A stretch of DNA of 40,584 nt from an uncultured delta proteobacterium (GTDB lineage Bacteria; Myxococcota_A; Polyangia; Polyangiales; Polyangiaceae). Where the stretch lies: assembly GCA_903906315.1 (NCBI GenBank), contig CAIVJW010000277.1, positions 1-40,584 of the forward strand, in the 5' to 3' direction. Within the stretch, counting starts at the first letter, position 1, and every line of letters begins with the position of its first letter. Of the stretch, positions 1 to 7,021 are shown piece by piece. The notes under the pieces are model-generated. The model was not told the DNA's origin and searched no databases. It was given only the letters and a program-made list of their open reading frames with translations. The position numbers and the translations under genes are program-made.

Positions 1-125
1 CCGGCGCGGGCGGATCGCGCGGCGCGGGCGACGCCGGGATCGCGATCGCGGGCCTGGCGATCGCGATCGCCGGGGCGCGGCGGCGCGGCTCGTGCGCAGC
101 CGCACCGGGGCGCCGCGCCTCGTGA
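1..125 (+). CDS. C-terminal end of a probable membrane-anchored surface protein (partial)
   Basis: The frame beginning at base 3 stays open and ends at TGA 123-125, giving the last 40 residues of a protein that starts outside the window. The fragment has a Gly/Ala-rich stretch, then a hydrophobic helix (AGIAIAGLAIAIAG), then Arg-Arg-Arg and a short polar tail with one Cys. This order (Gly-rich linker, one transmembrane helix, Arg cluster) is that of C-terminal sorting or anchoring tails of exported myxobacterial proteins, although the classic signature motif cannot be checked in this fragment. The function of the main body is unknown. It runs in the same direction as the next gene, with 67 bases between them. 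Confidence 0.5.
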   Translation, partial: GAGGSRGAGDAGIAIAGLAIAIAGARRRGSCAAAPGRRAS

Positions 126-192
126 CCCGGCCGGCGGAATCGAATAACGTGAGCCAGCGGTCCCTTACGGTAACCGGCACCAGGTGGCACTC

Positions 193-2514
193 ATGAGCAT
201 CCAGCGATATGCAGCAGGTCTCCTCGCCCTCTTCGCCGCCGGCGCGGGGGCCTCGGCCTGCACCGTCGACGCCTACTGCTACAGCTGCGAGGACGGCGGC
301 GCGACGAACGCGGCCGGGTCCGGCGGCGCCGGCGGGCAGGGTGGCGAGGGCGGCGGGATCGCCTCCGAGTGCAGCAAGGACACCGACTGCAAGGGCGGCA
401 AGACGTGCTGCGGCGGCACCTGCGCCGACCTGGACGCGGACGGCGCCCACTGCGGGACATGCACCAACTCGTGCGAATCCGGCACGAATTCCACGCCTCT
501 CTGCAAGAAGGGCGTCTGCTCGCTGACCTGCGACAAGGGGTATGCCGACTGCGACTATCAGCCATTCAACGGCTGCGAGATCAACGTCCTCGGCAACATC
601 TTGCACTGCGGCGATTGCAAGACGGCCTGCCTCATGGCGAACGCCACCCCGGCGTGTGATCAGGGGAAATGCGCGATCGCGCAGTGCACCAAGGGGTTCG
701 CGGACTGCGACAAGGACGTGAAGAACGGCTGCGAGGTCGACCTCGGCGCCGACCCGAACAACTGCTCGGCGTGCGGCAACAAGTGCGCGCCGACGCCGAA
801 CTCGGAGCCGATCTGCCAGGCCAGCAAGTGCAGCTCGGGCGCCTGCAAGAAGGGCTTCGGCGACTGCAACAGCGACCCGAAGGACGGCTGCGAGGTCGAC
901 TTCCAGGCCGATCCGACCCATTGCGGCGATTGCGGCACCGAGTGCTCGGGCTTCGTCGTCGCGAACGGCGTGTCCGCCTGCGTGGGCGGGTTCTGCGGCG
1001 TCGGCGCTTGCACCCCGGGCTACGCGGACTGCGACGCGTCGAGCTTCGACGGGTGCGAGTCCAAGCTCGACAGCGACGTGACGAACTGCGGCGTGTGCGG
1101 CGCGCCCTGCGCCCAGCCCGCGCACGGCACCCCCAAGTGCGAGGCCTCGACGTGCGACGTCGCGACCTGCGACGCCGGCTACGACAACTGCAACGCGGAC
1201 CCGACCGATGGCTGCGAGGTCTACCTCCCGAGCGACGTGAACAACTGCGGCGCGTGCAGCACGCCGCAGCTGTCGACCGCCTGCCCGAAGCCGCTCAACG
1301 GCACGCCGTCCTGCGCCGGCTCGACGTGCGGCATCGCCTCGTGCGATCCGGGCTTCGCCCACTGCGTCGGGGACGTGACGAGCGGGTGCGAGACCGACCT
1401 CACGAGCGACCTCAACAACTGCGGCAAGTGCGCCAACATCTGCGGCAAGGTCAAGCAGGGCGCGGGCGCCTGCACGAGCGGCCTGTGCGTCATCGACTCG
1501 TGCCTCACGGACTACGCCGATTGCGACGGTGACGTCGCGACCGGCTGCGAGAAGTACCTCAAGGACGACGTCAACAACTGCGGCGCGTGCAACACGCAGT
1601 GCTCCGACCCGCTGAACGCCAAGGCCGAGTGCGTCGGTGGCCAGTGCGGCCTCGGCGCCTGCGACGCCGGCTTCGCCGACTGCGACGCGAAGGTGGCGGG
1701 CTGCGAGAAGAACGTGCTCGACGACCCGCAGAACTGCGGCGGGTGCGGCATCACCTGCGGATCGGGCAGCTGCAAGAACGGGGCGTGCGACTGCTCCAAG
1801 AACGTGCTCGTGATCGCGGACGACAGCCAGCCTGGAACGAAGGTCCTGTCGGACGCGATCGCCAAGGGCGGCTACTTGATGACGATCACGGCCGTGCCGT
1901 CGTACCAGTACAACGGGACGAACCCGCCGCTCGCCGGCTTCGGTGCCGTCGTCCTGCTCGCGGGTGGCCCCGCTTCGACGTCGTACACGACCGACATGCC
2001 AAACGCCGGGCAGGAGGCGCTGGCCGACTTCGTGACGCTCTCGGGCAATGGCCTCGTCCTGACGGAGTGGGCGGCGCTCCACGTCGCCAGCAAGCGCTGG
2101 TCGTACCTCGTCGCGAACCCGCCTCCGGGTAGGGTCGCGCTGAAGGATCTCGTGCTGCTGCAGCGCACCGCGGCGTTCTCGGGGCAGGAGACGTACACCG
2201 TCGACCCGGACTTCGCCGATCATCCCATCTGGGCCGGCCTCCCGGGCTCGCCGGGCAACCCGGTCGACCCGAAGGACCCGAACAAGGTGTTCACGTTCGC
2301 AGCCACGGAGAACGTCGGCCTCGCGGCCCTCGTGCCCTACAACAAGCGCGTCGCCGGCGGCGTCTTCAGCCCCGACACGGTCGCCATCCGTGACGCTCCG
2401 GTCGGGCGCGTCGCGCACGTGTCCTATGCCGGCAACTACCAGGGCGGCTGGACCAACGTGAAGATGCAGACGCTGATGACCAACGCGGTCGGCTGGGTCA
2501 ATCGCTGCAAGTGA
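193..2514 (+). CDS. Exported Cys-rich repeat protein with a C-terminal alpha/beta domain
   Basis: 773 residues from ATG 193, preceded at good spacing by AGGTGG; an in-frame GTG at 184 would add three residues. The N-terminus is a signal peptide ending near GAGASAC, which could be a lipobox. Residues about 60-535 contain a degenerate Cys-rich repeat of about 50 residues. Eight units carry a GCE...D..NCG.C...C core, each usually followed by a GFADCD-like turn. Such repeats are common in exported myxobacterial proteins and probably form disulphide-stabilised or metal-binding rods. The last 235 residues, from about 539, are Cys-poor (VLVIADDSQPG start, VVLLAGGP strand) and look like a flavodoxin-like or amidotransferase-like alpha/beta fold; that fold assignment is inference. 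A strong hairpin follows the stop codon. Function unknown. Confidence 0.8.
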   Translation: MSIQRYAAGLLALFAAGAGASACTVDAYCYSCEDGGATNAAGSGGAGGQGGEGGGIASECSKDTDCKGGKTCCGGTCADLDADGAHCGTCTNSCESGTNSTPLCKKGVCSLTCDKGYADCDYQPFNGCEINVLGNILHCGDCKTACLMANATPACDQGKCAIAQCTKGFADCDKDVKNGCEVDLGADPNNCSACGNKCAPTPNSEPICQASKCSSGACKKGFGDCNSDPKDGCEVDFQADPTHCGDCGTECSGFVVANGVSACVGGFCGVGACTPGYADCDASSFDGCESKLDSDVTNCGVCGAPCAQPAHGTPKCEASTCDVATCDAGYDNCNADPTDGCEVYLPSDVNNCGACSTPQLSTACPKPLNGTPSCAGSTCGIASCDPGFAHCVGDVTSGCETDLTSDLNNCGKCANICGKVKQGAGACTSGLCVIDSCLTDYADCDGDVATGCEKYLKDDVNNCGACNTQCSDPLNAKAECVGGQCGLGACDAGFADCDAKVAGCEKNVLDDPQNCGGCGITCGSGSCKNGACDCSKNVLVIADDSQPGTKVLSDAIAKGGYLMTITAVPSYQYNGTNPPLAGFGAVVLLAGGPASTSYTTDMPNAGQEALADFVTLSGNGLVLTEWAALHVASKRWSYLVANPPPGRVALKDLVLLQRTAAFSGQETYTVDPDFADHPIWAGLPGSPGNPVDPKDPNKVFTFAATENVGLAALVPYNKRVAGGVFSPDTVAIRDAPVGRVAHVSYAGNYQGGWTNVKMQTLMTNAVGWVNRCK

Positions 2515-2536
2515 CCCCCGCGCACCGCTGAACGAA

Positions 2537-2570
2537 GAAGCCCCCTCTCCCGAACGGAAGAGGGGGCTTC
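2537..2570. terminator. Bidirectional hairpin terminator between convergent genes
   Basis: A perfect 12-bp inverted repeat (GAAGCCCCCTCT at 2537-2548, its complement at 2559-2570) encloses a 10-base loop. It lies 22 bases after the stop of the Cys-rich protein and 47 bases after the stop of glyQ on the other strand. The arms start and end in AAG/CTT, so each orientation gives a GC-rich stem but only a short U-run. Its position suggests it ends transcription from both sides. Confidence 0.8.
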
Positions 2571-2617
2571 GCGCTTCGAAACCGCGCGGGGCGCGCGCGG
2601 CCGATCGTCGGTCGAGG

Positions 2618-3580
2618 CTACTCGGCGGCCTTCGGCGCCGTGCGGAGGAGCGGGAAGCCGAGCGACTGCCGCTGCGCGAGGTAGGTCTCGGCGACGGCTC
2701 GCGCGATCCCGCGGACGCGGCCGATGAAGCGCTGGCGCTCGGTGACGCTGACCGCGCCGCGCGCGTCGAGCACGTTGAAGCGGTGGGCGGCCTTCACGAC
2801 GGCGTCGTACGCGGGCAGGACGAGCGCCTTCTTCGGGTCGATGGCGGCGCCCTTCTGCGTCGCGTCGACGCCGCGCCAGAGCAGGCGCTTGGCCTCGGCC
2901 TCGAAATGGTCGAACGCCGCGAAGTGCTCCGCGACGTCGGCCTCCTCGAAGTTGTAGGTCGACCACTCCCACTCGGCGCGCTGGAAGATCTCGCCGTAGC
3001 GCACGTCGCTGCCGGCGCCCGTGGTGCCCGACCCGTCGCCGAAGACGAGGTCATAGACGCTGTCCTTGTCCTGCAGGTACATCGCGATGCGCTCGAGGCC
3101 GTAGGTGAGCTCGCCCGAGACGGGGCGGCAGTCGATGCCGCCCACCTGCTGGAAGTAGGTGAACTGCGAGATCTCCAGGCCGTCGAGCCACACCTGCCAG
3201 CCGAGGCCCCAGGCACCGAGGGTCGGAGACTCCCAGTCGTCCTCGATGAAGCGGACGTCGTGCTGGAGCGGGTCGGTGCCGAGCGCGCGGAGCGAGTCCA
3301 GGTAGAGCTCCTGAATGTCGTGCGGGCTCGGCTTCAAGATCACCTGGAACTGGTGAAACTGCTGCAATCGGTTCGGGTTCTCGCCGTAGCGGCCGTCGGT
3401 CGGGCGGCGCGAGGGCTCGACGAAGGCGACGTTCCAGGGCTCGGGGCCGAGCGCGCGCAGGAAGGTGGCGGGGTTGTACGTCCCGGCGCCGACCTCCGAG
3501 TTGTACGGCTGCACGATGAGGCAGCCGCGCTCGGACCAGAACTTCTGCAGCGTGAGGATGATGTCTTGGAACGTGCGCAT
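2618..3580 (-). CDS. glyQ: Glycyl-tRNA synthetase alpha subunit
   Basis: 320 residues, close to the usual size of bacterial GlyQ. GlyQ is the catalytic alpha subunit of the alpha2-beta2 enzyme that charges tRNA-Gly in the cytoplasm. The family N-terminus is clear ([15 protein letters not shown], then [16 protein letters not shown]), followed by the class II core with [26 protein letters not shown] and FQVILKPSP. The C-terminal 40 residues are less conserved. The ATG at 3580 gives exactly the family start. The beta subunit gene glyS is usually adjacent, but here the gene ends at a terminator shared with a convergent unrelated gene. GlyS must therefore be encoded elsewhere, or upstream outside this unit. 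The gene is divergent from the cystathionine synthase gene, with 145 bases between the starts. Confidence 0.96.
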   Translation of the reverse strand: MRTFQDIILTLQKFWSERGCLIVQPYNSEVGAGTYNPATFLRALGPEPWNVAFVEPSRRPTDGRYGENPNRLQQFHQFQVILKPSPHDIQELYLDSLRALGTDPLQHDVRFIEDDWESPTLGAWGLGWQVWLDGLEISQFTYFQQVGGIDCRPVSGELTYGLERIAMYLQDKDSVYDLVFGDGSGTTGAGSDVRYGEIFQRAEWEWSTYNFEEADVAEHFAAFDHFEAEAKRLLWRGVDATQKGAAIDPKKALVLPAYDAVVKAAHRFNVLDARGAVSVTERQRFIGRVRGIARAVAETYLAQRQSLGFPLLRTAPKAAE

Positions 3581-3725
3581 GGCCGCGGGAGAAAAGCACG
3601 GCGCCCGCCCGCCGGCCAGCGGGATCCGGGCGCGCGCGGGCCGCTTTGCCGCTCCGCGTCGGCGCCCGCGTCACCCATCGACACGCTTGTGCTGGCGGGG
3701 GCCGGCGGATAAGACTCGCGACGAC

Positions 3726-5111
3726 ATGATGAGAGGCGCGCTCAGCGACATCACCAAGGCCGTCGGTCACACTCCGATCGTCAAGCTCAACCACGTGACG
3801 GAGGGGCTCGAGAGCGAGATCTACGTCAAGTGCGAGTACCTGAACCCGGGCGGGAGCCACAAGGATCGGGTCGGGATCCACATGATCCACGACGCCGAGG
3901 CCGCGGGTCTCAAGCCGGGCGGGACGATCGTCGAGGCGACGAGCGGCAACACCGGCGCCGCGCTCGCGATGGTGGCCGCGGTCAAGGGCTACAAGTGCGT
4001 CTTCGTCATGCCCGACAAGATGTCGCAGGAGAAGATCAGCACCCTGCGCGCCTTCGGGGCCAAGGTCGTCGTCTGCCCCACGGCCGTCGAGCCCGAGGAC
4101 CCGCGCAGCTACTACCAGGTCGCCAAGCGCATCGCGGAGGAGACGCCGAACTGCTTCTACGCGAACCAGTACCACAACCAGTCGAACCCGAACGCGCACT
4201 ACCTCTCCACGGGTCCCGAGATCTGGGAGCAGTGCGGCCACGAGCTCGACGTGTTCGTGACGGGCATGGGCACCGGCGGCACGGTCAGCGGTACGGGCAA
4301 GTTCCTCAAGCAGAAGAAGCCCGACATCAAGCTCGTCGGCGTCGACCCGGTCGGCTCGCTCTATTACGACTTCGTCAAGTCCGCGCGCATCACCAAGCCC
4401 TTCTCGTACAAGGTCGAGGGCATCGGCGAGGACTTCTTCCCGACGACGATGAACCTCAAGATCTTGGACGAGATCATCCGCGTCGACGACAAGGAGTGCT
4501 TCCTGATGACGCGCGATCTCGTGCGGCTCGAGGGCCTCTTCGTGGGCGGTTCGGGCGGCGCGGCGGTCGCCGGGGCCATCAAGTACGCGCGCGCGAGCGG
4601 CCGGAAGGAGAACATCCTGGTCCTCATGCCGGACGGCGCGTCCAAGTACATCTCGAAGATCTTCAACGACGACTGGATGCGCGAGAACGGCTTCCTCGGC
4701 GACGAGGAGGGGCTCGGCACCGTGCGCGAGCTGCTCGCGGGCAAGGCCTCCCGGCACGTGGTCACGGTCAGCGCGACGGCGCGCGTGCGCGAGGTCATCG
4801 ACACGATGAAGCAGCACGGCATCAGCCAGCTGCCGGTGCTCGAGGGGCACCGCCTTCGCGGGCTCGTCCACGAGGTCGATCTCCTGCGGCACCTCGTCGC
4901 GGGCGGCGGCACCCTCGACTCGACGATCGAGGGGCTCATCGAGAGCGACTACGGCACCGTCACGGCGTCGACGAAGGTCGAGCTCGTCAAGAGCGTGCTC
5001 TCCGACGCGAAGCTCGCCATCGTGCTCGAGCAGGAGGAGGTCATCGGCGTCGTGACGAAGATCGACCTCATCGACTACCTGGCCAGTCGGGCCACGCCCG
5101 TGGCGGGCTGA
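3726..5111 (+). CDS. Cystathionine beta-synthase-type PLP enzyme with C-terminal CBS pair
   Basis: 461 residues. Residues 1-320 are a fold-type II PLP domain with the Schiff-base lysine in GGSHKDR (Lys46), the phosphate-binding SGNTG loop, the QYHNQSNPNAHY segment and GTGGTVSG. These features and the length resemble cystathionine beta-synthase more than O-acetylserine sulfhydrylase. Residues about 340-460 hold two CBS motifs (HGISQLPVLEG and VIGVVTKIDLIDYL), which in some family members bind S-adenosylmethionine or adenosine nucleotides. The heme-binding N-terminus of animal enzymes is absent. Expected reaction: beta-replacement of serine or an activated serine with homocysteine or another nucleophile. 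ATG 3726 is followed directly by a second ATG at 3729. The carrier-protein gene starts 10 bases after the stop, so a role in making the amino acid loaded by that pair is plausible but unproven. Confidence 0.88.
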   Translation: MMRGALSDITKAVGHTPIVKLNHVTEGLESEIYVKCEYLNPGGSHKDRVGIHMIHDAEAAGLKPGGTIVEATSGNTGAALAMVAAVKGYKCVFVMPDKMSQEKISTLRAFGAKVVVCPTAVEPEDPRSYYQVAKRIAEETPNCFYANQYHNQSNPNAHYLSTGPEIWEQCGHELDVFVTGMGTGGTVSGTGKFLKQKKPDIKLVGVDPVGSLYYDFVKSARITKPFSYKVEGIGEDFFPTTMNLKILDEIIRVDDKECFLMTRDLVRLEGLFVGGSGGAAVAGAIKYARASGRKENILVLMPDGASKYISKIFNDDWMRENGFLGDEEGLGTVRELLAGKASRHVVTVSATARVREVIDTMKQHGISQLPVLEGHRLRGLVHEVDLLRHLVAGGGTLDSTIEGLIESDYGTVTASTKVELVKSVLSDAKLAIVLEQEEVIGVVTKIDLIDYLASRATPVAG

Positions 5112-5121
5112 GGAGGCAAGC

Positions 5122-5382
5122 GTGAACGATCTCGCCACCATCCAGAAGGCGCTCGGCGATCACATCATGGCGGAGATCCTGCTCCGCAAGACGCCGCTCG
5201 GCGACGACGAGGACCTCTTCGCCGCCGGCTTCGACTCGCTGTCTCTGTCGCGCGTGCTCGTGTTCGTCGAGGAGCGCTTCGGCGTCGTGATCCCCGACCA
5301 GGACGTCGTGCTCGACGAGGTCTCGACGGTGTCGAAGATGGCGCGCTTCGTCGAGGAGCGCGTCCGGTCGGCGAAGGGATGA
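5122..5382 (+). CDS. Free-standing acyl/aminoacyl carrier protein
   Basis: 86 residues from a GTG start preceded by AGGAGG, a strong Shine-Dalgarno sequence. The fold is a four-helix carrier protein with the phosphopantetheine attachment site at Ser39 in GFDSLSL. It lies between an amino-acid-making PLP enzyme and an adenylation enzyme, and its last four bases overlap the start of the latter (ATGA). By analogy with DltA/DltC and stand-alone NRPS pairs, it most likely carries an aminoacyl group rather than a fatty acyl chain. No phosphopantetheinyl transferase gene is nearby. Confidence 0.88.
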   Translation: MNDLATIQKALGDHIMAEILLRKTPLGDDEDLFAAGFDSLSLSRVLVFVEERFGVVIPDQDVVLDEVSTVSKMARFVEERVRSAKG

Positions 5383-6881
5383 CCGAGGCCGGCGGCGCCT
5401 CGTGCGGGGCGGCGTGGCAGCTCCGGGCCGACGCGATCGCCGCGCGCGGTGACGCCGTCGCGCTCGAGTCGCGCGACCAGCAGGTCACGTACGCCGAGCT
5501 CGCCCGCCGCGCGGCCGCGGTGCGCGATCAGCTCGGTCGCGCGGGTGTCGTGGCCGGCGATCCGGTCGCGATCGTCTCGTCGGGTCGCGCGCACGACGAG
5601 GGCGTGGCCCTGGCCGGCCTCCTGACGCTCGGCGCGGTCGCTGTGCCGCTCGACGCGACCGCGCCGCCCGCGCGGCTCGCGCGGATCGCGAAGGCCCGCG
5701 GCTGCAGGGCGATCGTGATCGACGAGGGCGCGGGATCCCTCGCGGACGCGATGACCGATCCCCTCGAGGGCGCCGAGCTGCCGCGCGTGGTGCTCGACGC
5801 GCAGGGGCACGTGGTCGGCGGCCCCTCGCCGCGCCCTGCGGCGACCGCGCCGGGGCTGCGCGAGGGCTGCTTCGGCAGCATCCTGCACACCTCGGGGAGC
5901 ACCGGCACGCCCAAGCCCGTGCCGATCGCGTGGGCGGGGCTCGACGCCTTCACGGCGTGGACGTCGTCGCTCGTCGGCCTTGGGCCCGGCGACCGCGTGC
6001 TGCGCGTCGCCGAGCTCGTCTTCGACCTCGCGTGGTTCGATCACCTGGCCACGTGGCGCGCCGGCGCGACGCTGCTCACGATGTCGCGCCGCGACCTGTC
6101 GGCCGGCCGCGCGCTGCGCGACGCGATCGCCGCGCTCCGGCCCACGGTGATCTACGGCGTGCCGTCGATGTTCATGAAGCTCGTCGCGGCGCTCCCGCCG
6201 GGCGAGCCGCTCACGCCCGTGCCGCGGGTCGTCCTCTACGCGGGCGAGGTCTTCCCGCCGCGCGAGCTCGCCGCGTTCGCCGACCGGGTGCCCGGCGCCG
6301 ACCTCTACAACCTCTACGGCCCCACCGAGACCAACGTCTGCACGTACCACCGCGTGGACCGCGCGGCGCTCGACGGCGCCCGCGAGACGCCGATCGGCCT
6401 CGCCTGCCCGTACGCGGCCTGCTCGATCGTCGACGAGGACGGCAGCGGCCGCGTCGTCGAGGGCGCCGGCGTCGGCGAGCTCGTCGTCTCCGGAGTGACG
6501 ACCCTCGGCGGCGGGCCGTACGCGACGCGCGACCGCGTGGAGCGCGGCGCCGACGGGCTCTTCTACTTCCGCGGTCGCATCGACCGCATGGTCAAGGTGC
6601 GCGGTTACCGCGTCGAGCCGGGGGAGGTCGAGGCCGCCCTCGGCGCGCACCCGGCCGTGCGCCAGGCGGCCGTCGTGCCGCACGACGACGCCCGCCTCGG
6701 CCGTACGCTGCGCGCCTTCGTCGCCCTGCGCCCCGACGTGCCCGGCGACGAGCGCGCGCTGCGCATGTTCCTCGCCGAGCGGCTGCCGCCCTACATGGTG
6801 CCGGACAAGGTCACGAGCCTGCCCGAGCTGCCCGTCACGACGACGGGGAAGGTCGACTACCAGGCGCTGGCGACGCGGTAG
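5379..6881 (+). CDS. Stand-alone amino-acid adenylation enzyme (ANL superfamily)
   Basis: 500 residues, the size of one adenylation domain with no condensation or thioesterase part. Expected reaction: activation of an amino acid with ATP and transfer to the carrier protein encoded just upstream, with which it overlaps by four bases. Core motifs seen: A3 HTSGSTGTPKP, A5 NLYGPTETN, A8 FRGRIDRMVKVRGYRVEPGE and A10 TTGKVDY with its catalytic lysine. The A7 segment is altered (ATRDRV in place of TGD). The A4 region VFDLAWFDH keeps the aspartate that binds the alpha-amino group. A hand alignment to GrsA gives a pocket of roughly D-L-F-Y-L-A-L-V-C-K, which I cannot decode. The general layout (SFTDW-like region, GEV loop) recalls DltA. 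Confidence 0.88.
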   Translation: MTEAGGASCGAAWQLRADAIAARGDAVALESRDQQVTYAELARRAAAVRDQLGRAGVVAGDPVAIVSSGRAHDEGVALAGLLTLGAVAVPLDATAPPARLARIAKARGCRAIVIDEGAGSLADAMTDPLEGAELPRVVLDAQGHVVGGPSPRPAATAPGLREGCFGSILHTSGSTGTPKPVPIAWAGLDAFTAWTSSLVGLGPGDRVLRVAELVFDLAWFDHLATWRAGATLLTMSRRDLSAGRALRDAIAALRPTVIYGVPSMFMKLVAALPPGEPLTPVPRVVLYAGEVFPPRELAAFADRVPGADLYNLYGPTETNVCTYHRVDRAALDGARETPIGLACPYAACSIVDEDGSGRVVEGAGVGELVVSGVTTLGGGPYATRDRVERGADGLFYFRGRIDRMVKVRGYRVEPGEVEAALGAHPAVRQAAVVPHDDARLGRTLRAFVALRPDVPGDERALRMFLAERLPPYMVPDKVTSLPELPVTTTGKVDYQALATR

Positions 6882-7021
6882 CCCTCTGCCGCCGCGGCGC
6901 TACCGCCGCGCGTCGGGCGACGAGGCGAGCTCGATCGGGGGCGATCCCGCGCCGCAAACCGGCGCTTGCGCAGGCCGCGCCTCCGCGGCCCGCTCGTTCG
7001 TGGTCCAATGCGGCCGACCGC

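Noticed and set aside
38-68. Perfect 12-bp inverted repeat (GATCGCGATCGC and complement, 7-base spacer)
   Set aside because: It lies inside the partial coding frame and arises from repeated Ile-Ala codons (ATCGCG) in the membrane helix; no sign of termination or regulation.
3051-5141. Long minus-strand open frame opposite the cystathionine synthase gene
   Set aside because: Antisense frame kept open by high GC; Arg/Asp/Val-rich with no motif, and the plus-strand frame has clear family motifs. The same reasoning applies to 5160-6683, 6857-9130, 21970-25242 and others.
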